From Gammaproteobacteria bacterium (lineage in GTDB: Bacteria > Pseudomonadota > Gammaproteobacteria > Xanthomonadales > Rhodanobacteraceae): a stretch of DNA of 63,595 bases. The notes beneath the pieces were generated by a model. It was not told the origin of the DNA and did no database searches. It saw nothing but the letters and a program-made list of their open reading frames with translations. Position numbers and translations under genes: made by a program. Of the stretch, positions 55,201-63,404 are shown in pieces. Location of the stretch: NCBI GenBank assembly GCA_004295005.1, contig SHNG01000042.1, positions 1-63,595 on the forward strand. The letters run 5' to 3'. The first letter of the stretch is position 1. Each line of letters begins with the position of its first letter.

Positions 55201-56104
55201 ATGCGCGGAACTGATTGTGCCCTTGCTGCGGGGGCGCTATGTCGATCGTTATGCCACCACATGGCATCAATTGAGTGACGAGAAGTGGATGATTGCCACC
55301 TTCCCTTCATTGGATTTGGCATTTGAAGATCTACCTCGGCCAATTCAAAAGCATCTCGCGAATCACGAAAGAGAGCTGAAGCCCAAGCCTAGAGGGTGGG
55401 CAGGCAGCAATTGGCCAGGGCGCAAGGCTGGTGCTTACGAATGGTTTGAAACGCAGGATGCCATCTCGTACCGCGAGGAATTCAAGAAGCCCAAGATCAT
55501 CTACCCCAACATGACCAAGTACCTGCCGTTCTATCTGGACACGGAAGAGCATTTTTTCGGCAATCAGAAGTGCTTCATCATCACCGCCGAGGACGAGTCC
55601 CTGCCGTATCTGGTAGCGGTGCTGAACTCGTCCCTGTTCCGCTGCTGCTTCAAGGACAACTTCCCGGAGCTGATGGGAAACACGTACGAACTCAGCAAGA
55701 TCTTCATGGACAAGGTGCCGATCAAGAAGCCGGATGCGGCACAAGCCGCCCTGTTCGAAGCACTGGTGCCGCTGGTACAGGCGGCCAAGGCACAAGCGCA
55801 GACCCGCGATGACAAGGCCTGTGTGCTGGCCGGCGACTTCCTTACCGAAGTGATCGACGCCTGCGTGATGGAGCTCTACTTCGCCCAGCACATGGCCGAA
55901 CGCAAGCTGGCCATCACCGCCGCCGTGCGCGCCCTGCTGCCCGCCAACGTGGCCACGATGTCCCAAGCCGAACAGGCCGAGGCCGCGCTGGCTTTCCATC
56001 GCACAGCCAACGCAAGCAACCACCCCATCCGCAATATCCTGCTGCGCATCCCCGCCGACAGCCCCGACCTGCTGGCCGTGATCCAGCGCGAGGGCGCGGT
56101 ATGA
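52217..56104 (+). CDS. Eco57I-type N6-adenine DNA methyltransferase (large, type IIG/PglX-like)
   Basis: A 1295-residue protein. The N-terminal about 450 residues are an unassigned region that could hold specificity or nuclease functions; I could not find a clear PD-(D/E)XK motif. The methyltransferase core has S-adenosylmethionine motif I L-D-P-A-C-G-S-G (559-566) and catalytic motif IV N-P-P-Y (796-799), the gamma-type N6-adenine order. The C-terminal about 300 residues, with W-H-Q-L-S and G-N-Q-K-C-F-I-I-T, resemble a target-recognition domain (TaqI/Eco57I style). It probably marks host DNA. It overlaps both neighbours by 4 bases. Confidence 0.92.
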   Translation: MSTDTALKQAIRQNVQAFAGTPLRKAALSLFATLGYTSSRTVETASVADFRAQFDPDGKLAHPAAMADEWRAGELLFQLTDEELSRNATLFKDDAVRTSLLQSYVFIAIELAGTDYARGKLAGITRQINRIFPMPVMVLFKIGGKLSIAVINRRLNKRDDHKDVLGKVTLIQNIGIDKPHPGHLDILASFSLTELTEGRRVIHNFDQLHTAWEDVFNVELLNKRFYEELSNWYFWARHQVRFPSDLEPDEGTRNSTSVIRLLTRLIFCWFLKEKDLIPDRLFDQAEMAKALTTLGEDDSSYYRAILQNLFFATLNQPMNAGGSEHRKFAVEGKFQDNRAQHGVKNLYRYSAAFAQPDQALSLFENIPFLNGGLFACLDVEDESGKVQYADGFSRNPKMQPQVPNRLFFAEPHTVDLSGKDDFGDAKKKKAKVRGLLHILNGYKFTIAESTPVEQEIALDPEMLGKVFENLLASYNPETGESARRQTGSFYTPRPIVEHMVDSTLKASLADALCQRLPATSREDAQAGLDILFAYTEKQHAFSPAESHALIAAIDALNILDPACGSGAYPMGILHKLVFVLGKLDPNNQQWHARQIAKAETIEDAQARDSAIAAINADFADNALDYGRKLYLIENCIYGVDIQPIAIQIAKLRFFISLICDQKTHADKARNLGIRPLPNLETKFVAADSLLALDPTGSSASMADSDQIKALKVQLAGVRHRYFSAQSRDEKNRLRKQDDKLRRQILDALTQLGFGSEIERRRVEWNPYDHHAVASFFEPVTMFGPRLQQGFDVVIGNPPYIQIQKFDAAHKQAWQAQHYSTYAATGDVYCLFYERGVRLLKDGGQLSYITSNKWMRAGYGEALRKFLATKVDTVSVLDFGMAQNFGAATTYTCIVHAIQRKSTAATSACYVTNDVAAMHDPGAYLANNAVTRGDFGADSWVLLSSERYAIKQAAEAQGVPLERWHLQINYGIKTGCNEAFYITEAQRDALIAQDPKCAELIVPLLRGRYVDRYATTWHQLSDEKWMIATFPSLDLAFEDLPRPIQKHLANHERELKPKPRGWAGSNWPGRKAGAYEWFETQDAISYREEFKKPKIIYPNMTKYLPFYLDTEEHFFGNQKCFIITAEDESLPYLVAVLNSSLFRCCFKDNFPELMGNTYELSKIFMDKVPIKKPDAAQAALFEALVPLVQAAKAQAQTRDDKACVLAGDFLTEVIDACVMELYFAQHMAERKLAITAAVRALLPANVATMSQAEQAEAALAFHRTANASNHPIRNILLRIPADSPDLLAVIQREGAV

Positions 56105-57774
56105 GCCAGCGTCTGCACCATATCGCCATCACCAACTTCAAGGCCTTCCGCCAGTTTGAACTGGCGCTCGAAGGCCGCCATCTGCTGGTGTACGGCGCCA
56201 ACGGCGCAGGCAAGTCATCGCTGTACTGGGCGCTGTACACCTTCCTGCAAAGCGCACGCAAACGGCCCCGACACTGCATCGCCAAGTACTTCGACCCGGC
56301 CGACGCGCAGAACCTGCTGAACATCCACGAGCAGGCCGAAGCAGCGCCCAAGCCCGGCGAAATCGCGCTGAGCCTGCGCGATACCGCCACCCGCAACGAC
56401 AGCACCTACCGCATCAGCCAGGCCGACCACGGCACCTTCAACCAGCCTGCCATCCTCAAGGGCGAGCTGGCCAGCGACTTCATCACCTACCGGTTCTTTT
56501 TCGGCTTCTCGCACTTCCGCAACTCGGAGAAGTTCAATCTCTGGCCGTTGTTCGAGCGGGAAATTCTTCCCTTTTGCGTGAGCACCGGCGGGCTGTCGCC
56601 TTACGACCTGTGGCAAAAAATCAAGTCGGGCGATCCAAATCCCACGGGCAGTCGAGGTCTTGGCGGTGCCTATTCATACGATGACTTCAAGCGAAATACC
56701 GGCAGCTTTGCAGCGATCCTGCCGAGAATCGTTGATAGCATCAGCGTCGAAGCGCAGCGCTTCTACGACAAGCATTTTTCGACAGGCGATTCGGCCAAGG
56801 TCACGCTCAAGCTGGGCGTCACCACCAACGCATCCGCGACCGGGAGCAGTCACTCCGACTTCCGGTTTGTTGCGCCGGAGATCGAGTTCGGGATCCAGAT
56901 CGCCGGTCAGACCATCACGCGCCCGCAGAGCTTCCTCAATGAAGCCAAGCTCACCCAGTTGGCGCTGTCGGTGCGTTTTGCCGCGTCGCTGGTCAACCTG
57001 CACGACTCGGACCTGAAATTGCTGGTGCTGGACGACCTGCTGGTCAGCCTGGACATGAGCAACCGGATGCAGGTGGTGGACATTTTGCTGTCCGACACCT
57101 TCGCCGGCTACCAGAAGATCATCCTCACCCATGAACTGGGGTTCTTCCGCGAGTTCCGACGCCGGATCGGCAACGGCCACGCCGACTGGCGGTTCGTGCG
57201 CCTGCAAGGCAACGCCAAGCAACGCATAGAGGCTGTCAACGAGAAGAGCGACAAGGAGAAGGCGGAGGACTACCTCAACCGCCACGACATCGAAGAAGCC
57301 GCCATGTTCCTGCGCAAGGCGGCCGAGGACACCGCCAAACGCTATCGCGAATGGGCCGAAGGCAAGGCCTTGCCGCCGGGGAAGTTCTATTCATTGACCG
57401 ACAACCTGCGTGCGGCGCGTAACAAGCTGCTGCAAGGCCTGCCGGCCTCGCTGTACGAAAGCGTGTTGAAAGGCACGCCCAAGGAATATCGGGAACTGCT
57501 GATATCGGGCGATGACACCGACCTGGACGCCAATGCCGCACTGCAACCGGCCGACCGGGACGAGCTGAAGAGGCAGCGCCAGAACCTTCGCAAGGCCCTG
57601 CAGGACGACGGCTGGGCCAGGATGGAAGCGGTGGAAGCCGTGGACCGCGTGCTGGAGATGACCGAGCGCGTGCTCAACCCGGCATCCCACGGCAGCGCCA
57701 CGCCGCTCTACGAAGAAGAAGTCCGGCGCGCGATGCGGCTCATCGAGCACTTGGAACGCGTGCTGAAGGCATAG
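56101..57774 (+). CDS. RecF/SMC-like AAA ATPase (defence cassette)
   Basis: A 557-residue ABC-type ATPase. Walker A is G-A-N-G-A-G-K-S-S (32-40), right after the typical I-T-N-F-K-A-F-R-Q-F-E start. Walker B is L-L-V-L-D-D-L-L-V-S-L-D (Asp311/Asp312), followed by I-I-L-T-H-E. There is no long coiled coil between them, so it is a compact RecF/OLD/RloC-like protein. The C-terminal 170 residues are helical and charged, with no HNH or TOPRIM motif that I can see. It probably acts as the sensor or regulator of the cassette. It is the last gene, starting in an ATGA overlap. Confidence 0.9.
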   Translation: MSQRLHHIAITNFKAFRQFELALEGRHLLVYGANGAGKSSLYWALYTFLQSARKRPRHCIAKYFDPADAQNLLNIHEQAEAAPKPGEIALSLRDTATRNDSTYRISQADHGTFNQPAILKGELASDFITYRFFFGFSHFRNSEKFNLWPLFEREILPFCVSTGGLSPYDLWQKIKSGDPNPTGSRGLGGAYSYDDFKRNTGSFAAILPRIVDSISVEAQRFYDKHFSTGDSAKVTLKLGVTTNASATGSSHSDFRFVAPEIEFGIQIAGQTITRPQSFLNEAKLTQLALSVRFAASLVNLHDSDLKLLVLDDLLVSLDMSNRMQVVDILLSDTFAGYQKIILTHELGFFREFRRRIGNGHADWRFVRLQGNAKQRIEAVNEKSDKEKAEDYLNRHDIEEAAMFLRKAAEDTAKRYREWAEGKALPPGKFYSLTDNLRAARNKLLQGLPASLYESVLKGTPKEYRELLISGDDTDLDANAALQPADRDELKRQRQNLRKALQDDGWARMEAVEAVDRVLEMTERVLNPASHGSATPLYEEEVRRAMRLIEHLERVLKA

Positions 57775-57882
57775 CGACCGCGCAAGGGTCGATCCAGCCT
57801 GGCACCTTGGGATGCCGGGAATGGTGGTATCTGCGGGTCGTACAGGCGCAGGCCGCGCCCATCGCACTTCATGTGTCCTGAA

Positions 57883-57904
57883 TTACTGAAATCCCCTCAA
57901 CAGT
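57883..57904. promoter_or_regulatory. LysR-type operator site B, upstream of AKR-ADH-SDR-MFS operon
   Basis: TTACTGA-AATCCCC-TCAACAG-T matches the pattern of sites A and C. The similarity to site A continues for about 30 bases downstream (CAGTGC..TGAGC..GCCCGC) and includes TGTGTC upstream, so the two promoter regions look homologous. It begins 109 bases after the last defence gene and lies about 265 bases upstream of the AKR start, with a BIME in between. Confidence 0.65.
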
Positions 57905-58011
57905 GCCTTGAGCCTTGCCCGCTGTTTCCACCGCAAGGGCCGGCGCATGCTGCGTGCACCACGAAAAGCCCTTGCGCCGCGCCGCGGGCACGGCTTCGCA
58001 AACCCCATTGA

Positions 58012-59157
<1,146 letters not shown>

Positions 59158-59188
59158 GCTTTCCGATCCATCCCCACGGAGAACGAAC

Positions 59189-60211
59189 ATGTACGCAACC
59201 GTCATGCACGGCCCCGGCGACGTCCGCTTTGAACAGGTCGCCGATCCGAAAATCGAAAAACCCACCGACGCCATCATCAAACTCTCCGCCACCTGCATCT
59301 GTGGCTCCGACCTGTGGCCGTATCGCGGCATCTCGACTCAGGAAGGCCCGGCGCACATGGGCCACGAGTATTGCGGCATCGTCGTTGAAGTCGGCTCCGA
59401 GGTGCACAGCGTCCGCCCCGGCCAGTTCGTGGTCGGCTCGTTCTGCATTTCCGACAACACCTGTCCACATTGCAGCTTCGGCTTCCAGTCCTCGTGCATG
59501 CAGCGCGAGTTCATGACCGGCGCGCAGGCACCGTATGCGCGCGTGCCGCTGGCCGACGGCACCCTTGTCGGCACGGACGACCTGCCCGACGCCGACATGA
59601 TTCCGCACATGCTGGCGGTTTCCGACGTGCTCGGCACGGGCTGGTACGCGGCCGATGCGGCGCAGGTGCGCGCAGGCGGCACGGTCGTCGTCGTCGGTGA
59701 CGGCGCGGTCGGATTGATGGGCGTGCTCGCTGCCAGCCAGATGGGCGCAGGACGCATCATCACGATGAGTCGCCATGCGCCGCGCCAACAACTGGCGCGC
59801 GAGTTCGGCGCCACCGACATTGTCGTCGAGCGCGGTGAGGAAGGCATCGCCCGCATCATGGACTTGACCAAGGGCATCGGTGCCGATTCGGTTCTCGAAT
59901 GCGTCGGGCTCGGCGAATCGATGGAACAAGCGATGGGCGTGTGTCGTCCTGGCGGCACGATTGGCTACGTCGGCGTGCCGCATGGCGTGAGCTTCGATGG
60001 CCAGCAATTGTTCTTCAAGCAACAGCGCATGTTGGGCGGCCCGGCACCGGTACGCCGCTTCCTGCCCGATCTGATGGACCGCGTGCTGGCCGATGCGATC
60101 CAGCCCGGCAAGGTGTTCGATCTGGTGCTGCCGATCGAACAGGTGGCCGAAGGCTACAAGGCGATGGACGAGCGCCGCGCGATCAAGACCTTGCTGCGCG
60201 TGGATGCGTGA
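59189..60211 (+). CDS. Zinc-dependent alcohol dehydrogenase family protein
   Basis: A 340-residue MDR protein. The catalytic zinc site is C-I-C-G-S-D (about 36-41) and G-H-E. The structural zinc cluster is reduced: C-P-H-C...C with one Cys less than usual, so structural zinc binding may be lost. The NAD motif is G-D-G-A-V-G-L. It ends with the A-M-D-E-R-R-A-I-K common in threonine/sorbitol-type dehydrogenases. Start at ATG 59189, behind CGGAGAA. It oxidises a small alcohol or reduces the matching carbonyl; substrate unknown. Confidence 0.92.
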   Translation: MYATVMHGPGDVRFEQVADPKIEKPTDAIIKLSATCICGSDLWPYRGISTQEGPAHMGHEYCGIVVEVGSEVHSVRPGQFVVGSFCISDNTCPHCSFGFQSSCMQREFMTGAQAPYARVPLADGTLVGTDDLPDADMIPHMLAVSDVLGTGWYAADAAQVRAGGTVVVVGDGAVGLMGVLAASQMGAGRIITMSRHAPRQQLAREFGATDIVVERGEEGIARIMDLTKGIGADSVLECVGLGESMEQAMGVCRPGGTIGYVGVPHGVSFDGQQLFFKQQRMLGGPAPVRRFLPDLMDRVLADAIQPGKVFDLVLPIEQVAEGYKAMDERRAIKTLLRVDA

Positions 60212-60241
60212 TCAATAGATGAACTCCATAGGAGAAGTGGA

Positions 60242-61063
60242 ATGAACGATGTCACTGTCGTCATCGGCCCTGGTGGTATTGGCCAGGCCATCGCCCGTCG
60301 CATCAGCAGCGGGCGCCATATCCTGCTGGCCGATCATCGCCAGGAAGCCGCCGACGACGCCGCCAAGGTGCTGGAGAACGCCGGGTTCGAAACCACCGCC
60401 ATGCGCGCCGACGTTTCCGACCGCGCCAGCATCCAGGCGGTGGTGGCGAGGGCGCAGGCGATCGGCCCGATCAAGGCGCTGGTGCAGGCGGCGGGCGTGT
60501 CGCCGTCGCAGGCGCCCATCGAGGCGATCCTCAAGGTTGATCTGTACGGGACCGCGATGCTGCTGGAAGAGTTCGGCAAGGTGATGGCCGAGGGTGGCTC
60601 GGGGGTGGTGATTTCCTCGCAATCCGGCTATCGCCTGCCGGCGTTGACTGCCGAACAGGATGCATTGCTCGCCACCGCACCTGCGGAAGAGTTGCTGGCG
60701 CTCGGCTTCGTCAAGAACGTCGAGAGCACGCTGCACGCCTACCAGATGTCCAAACGCTGCAACTCGCTGCGGGTGCGCGGCGAGGCGGTCAACTGGGCCA
60801 AGCGCGGCGCGCGCATCAATTCAATCAGCCCCGGCATCATCGTTACGCCGCTCGCGCATGACGAACTGCATGGCGAGCGTGCCGACTTCTACCAGGCGAT
60901 GTTGAAGAAGATGCCTGCGGGTCGCGCCGGCACGCCGGATGAAGTCGCCGCGCTGGCCGCGCTGATCATGGGGCCGGAGGGTGGCTTCATCACCGGCAGC
61001 GACTTCCTGATCGATGGCGGGGCGACGGCGAATTACTACTACGGGCCGGACGCGGCCAGGTGA
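60242..61063 (+). CDS. SDR family oxidoreductase
   Basis: A 273-residue classical SDR. The cofactor motif is slightly altered, G-P-G-G-I-G-Q-A (about 9-16; usual T-G-x3-G-x-G). Catalytic residues are Ser in I-S-S-Q-S-G and Tyr-x3-Lys in Y-Q-M-S-K. N-S-I-S-P-G-I-I-V-T and the C-terminal F-L-I-D-G-G-A are standard. Start at ATG 60242, behind AGGAGAAG, 30 bases after the ADH stop. It fits a series of redox steps with AKR and ADH on a common substrate. Confidence 0.93.
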   Translation: MNDVTVVIGPGGIGQAIARRISSGRHILLADHRQEAADDAAKVLENAGFETTAMRADVSDRASIQAVVARAQAIGPIKALVQAAGVSPSQAPIEAILKVDLYGTAMLLEEFGKVMAEGGSGVVISSQSGYRLPALTAEQDALLATAPAEELLALGFVKNVESTLHAYQMSKRCNSLRVRGEAVNWAKRGARINSISPGIIVTPLAHDELHGERADFYQAMLKKMPAGRAGTPDEVAALAALIMGPEGGFITGSDFLIDGGATANYYYGPDAAR

Positions 61064-61086
61064 TGCAACCGGAAAGGACACCGATC

Positions 61087-62331
61087 ATGGACACGCGAGG
61101 CTTCCACTACGGCTACGTCATCGTCTTCTGCTGCTGCCTGATCATGGGCGTCATCATCGGGCTGGTGATGAGCTGCGCCGGGATCTTCTATGGCCCGGTC
61201 AGCACCGAGCTGGGGGTGTCGGTTGGCGATTTCGGCCTGTACATGACCTTCGTCTACGCACTGTCGTTCATGACACTTTCGGTCGCGGGGAAACTGCTCG
61301 ACCAGTACAGCGCCCGCTGGCTGCTGACCGCCAGCGCGGCGGTGGTCGGGCTGCTGTACCTGGGCATGTCGCAGTTCAGCGCCGTCTGGCACTTCTACGT
61401 CGCCGGCGCCGTCATCGGCATCGCCTTGTCGTTCCTGCTGTACCTGAGCTATCCGGTGTTGATCAACCGCTGGTTCAACAGCCGGGTCGGTCTTTTCATT
61501 GGCGTGTGCAGCGCGGCCTCGGGCATCGGCGGCGTGTTGTTCAATCCCTTCGGTGGCTACCTGATCCAGGCTCATGGCTGGCGCAGCACCTACATGATTT
61601 TCGGCGTCATCATCCTGCTGTTGGTGGTGCCCTTGTTGGGGCTGTTGCTGCGCAACCATCCGGCGGACATGGGCCTGAAGCCGTTCGGCGAGAAGGCGGA
61701 TGAAGGCACGGCCGCCAAGACCGGAACGGACTATGCGGTTGCCATCCGCACGCCGGTGTTCTATGCCCTGATGGTGTTTGCGTTGCTGATGATTTCGGTG
61801 TCCACGCTGAACCTGTTCCTGCCCAACTACATCACCAGCGTCGGCTACTCCGTCGAACAATCCGCGCTGGTGGCCTCGGCGATCATGCTGGGCGTCACCC
61901 TCGGCAAGGTGGCCCTTGGCTATGTCAACGACTGCAGCGCGCTGACGGGCGTGCTCGCCTCGACCGGGCTGGGCATCCTGGGGCTGGTTCTGCTGCTGAT
62001 GGGCCAGGTCGGCATGGCCGTGATGGTGATCGGCGGCTTCCTGTTCGGCTGGGCCTACGCCGGCGTCACCGTGCAGACGGCCCTGCTGGTGCGGACCGTG
62101 TTCGGTGCCAAGGACTACTCGCAGATCTTCTCCAACGTTTCCATCGCCTTGGCGCTGGGCGGGGCGGCCATGGCCGGAGGCTGGGGGTACCTGGCGGATG
62201 TCGTGGCATTCAAGTGGATCCTTACCAGCGGGATCGTTCTGCTGGGCCTTTCCATGCTCATCGGCGTGGTTGCGTTGAGGACCAGCAGACCGAGCGGGAT
62301 GCTTGATGCGCCGTCTGGAAGCAGTTCGTGA
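61087..62331 (+). CDS. MFS transporter (OxlT/monocarboxylate-like)
   Basis: A 414-residue protein with 12 hydrophobic helices. It opens G-F-H-Y-G-Y-V-I-V-F, has N-R-W-F-N-S-R-V-G-L-F-I-G-V and A-S-G-I-G-G near helices 4-5, and a cytoplasmic loop with H-P-A-D-M-G-L-K-P-F-G in the middle. These features match the oxalate/formate and monocarboxylate branch. It probably imports the substrate or exports the product of the operon. Start at ATG 61087, behind GGAAAGGA; GTG 61060 / ATG 61063, overlapping the SDR stop, are alternatives. Confidence 0.92.
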   Translation: MDTRGFHYGYVIVFCCCLIMGVIIGLVMSCAGIFYGPVSTELGVSVGDFGLYMTFVYALSFMTLSVAGKLLDQYSARWLLTASAAVVGLLYLGMSQFSAVWHFYVAGAVIGIALSFLLYLSYPVLINRWFNSRVGLFIGVCSAASGIGGVLFNPFGGYLIQAHGWRSTYMIFGVIILLLVVPLLGLLLRNHPADMGLKPFGEKADEGTAAKTGTDYAVAIRTPVFYALMVFALLMISVSTLNLFLPNYITSVGYSVEQSALVASAIMLGVTLGKVALGYVNDCSALTGVLASTGLGILGLVLLLMGQVGMAVMVIGGFLFGWAYAGVTVQTALLVRTVFGAKDYSQIFSNVSIALALGGAAMAGGWGYLADVVAFKWILTSGIVLLGLSMLIGVVALRTSRPSGMLDAPSGSSS

Positions 62332-62414
62332 ATTCGGATGCCGCCAGCAACTGCCACGGGAATACCCAAATATGCTCTGACCAACTCCCCAGGGCTGGCA
62401 CGACTTTGAAGATT

Positions 62415-63000
62415 CCGTTCGTGGTGAGCTTGTCGAACCACGCCCTTGCGAAAGGGCAACGGATCGCAAGAGCCCTGTGTTTTCGCGAACAGCGTGGTTC
62501 GACAGGCTTGTATGTTGACTTCCGACCTGCGCCCCTCACCACGAGCGGAGTTGCTTGTCCCCGTTCACTTTATCCCCGTTCGCCCTGAGCCCTTCGACCA
62601 TGCTCAGGACAGGCTTGTCGAAGGGTGAGCGGGCGGCCTTGCGACCCGTTCATGGTTTGACGAGCTCACCACGAACGGTGGTTGGAAGAGGGTTCCGTTC
62701 ATGGTTCCCTTCGACAGGCTCAGGGCAGGCTTGGGCTCACCACGAACGGATTTTGGGGGCTCACCACAAGTGGAATCAGTGGCGTAGCCCGGATGAAGCG
62801 CAGCGGAATTCGGGATAGGTTTCGCTCTTGGCCGCAGGAAGAGTGCGCGGATCCTGGGACGAGTTCGTTCATGGTTCGACAGGCCTGTCCTGAGCCAAGT
62901 CTAGGGGCTCACCACGAACGAAATTTTTTTGCCCAGCGCCGGTTGACCGGCAACACAGAATCTCACCACGAACGGGATCGGATGATCAGAGTTTCCCTAG
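62415..63000. repeat. Dense block of dispersed intergenic repeats
   Basis: Many copies, in both directions, of the TTCGTGGTGAGC / CTCACCACGAACG and GTTCGACAGGCTT / AAGCTTGTCGAACC families are present. They include a hairpin CCCTTCGAC...GTCGAAGGG (62590-62625), a GTAGCCCGGATGAAGCGCAG-type unit (from 62784), and at 62984-63000 the end sequence GATCAGAGTTTCCCTAG also found at both ends of the element at 3396-3534. No gene is recognisable in this stretch. Confidence 0.85.
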
Positions 63001-63022
63001 CCTGCACAACATGGAGAACGCA

Positions 63023-63247
63023 ATGGACAACAACCCGGCCGACACCCACCGCCGCAAGCTCCTGACCGGAGCCGTCACCCTGGCCGTCACCTCTCCGCTG
63101 ATGACCAGCCTGTCTGCGCGGGCGGCTGCAAGCGAACAGCCAACGCAGGCCGCATCACAGCCTACCGCTGGCGCAAATCTGAGCGCGCGCCGCAAGCTCG
63201 GAGCGCTGGAAGTTTCCAGCATCGGCCTGGGCGTGCAGGAAAGTTAG
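63023..63247 (+). pseudogene. Truncated Tat-signal aldo/keto reductase gene
   Basis: A 74-codon frame starting at ATG 63023, after GGAG. It has a twin-arginine signal (H-R-R-K-L-L-T-G-A-V then hydrophobic, A-R-A-A-A) and then A-R-R-K-L-G-A-L-E-V-S-S-I-G-L-G, the same sequence order as the Tat-exported AKR at 45748 (K-R-K-L-G-P-L-E-V-S-P-I-G-L-G). It then ends V-Q-E-S-stop where the AKR would continue C-M-A. The barrel and all catalytic residues are missing, and I found no continuation in the next 150 bases. Confidence 0.8.
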
Positions 63248-63404
63248 TGCCACAGGCGCGGGTGAGCGCGGAGTCGCATGACTGTCAAGCGCTGCGGTGA
63301 AAACGGGGCGCCATCCCCACCCCGGAAGGATCGCGAACCCGCAAAGAGCACTAAAATGAAAGTCGCCAGCGCAGTCATCGGCGCGGGCGACGTCGTCCCC
63401 GCGT

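Noticed and set aside
47652-57774. Labelling the cassette BREX, DISARM, or type I restriction
   Set aside because: No PglZ, BrxC, DrmA/DrmB, HsdS or HsdR-like gene is present; only single components are shared with those systems.
47466-57880. Direct repeats or a tRNA as borders of the defence cassette
   Set aside because: Comparing the flanks by eye gave only short, imperfect matches, and no tRNA or integrase gene lies at either side.
62985-63022. A fourth LysR operator before the truncated AKR
   Set aside because: The sequence there is the repeat-element end (GATCAGAGTTTCCC) and does not fit the YTRCTGA-N7-TCANCAGT pattern.
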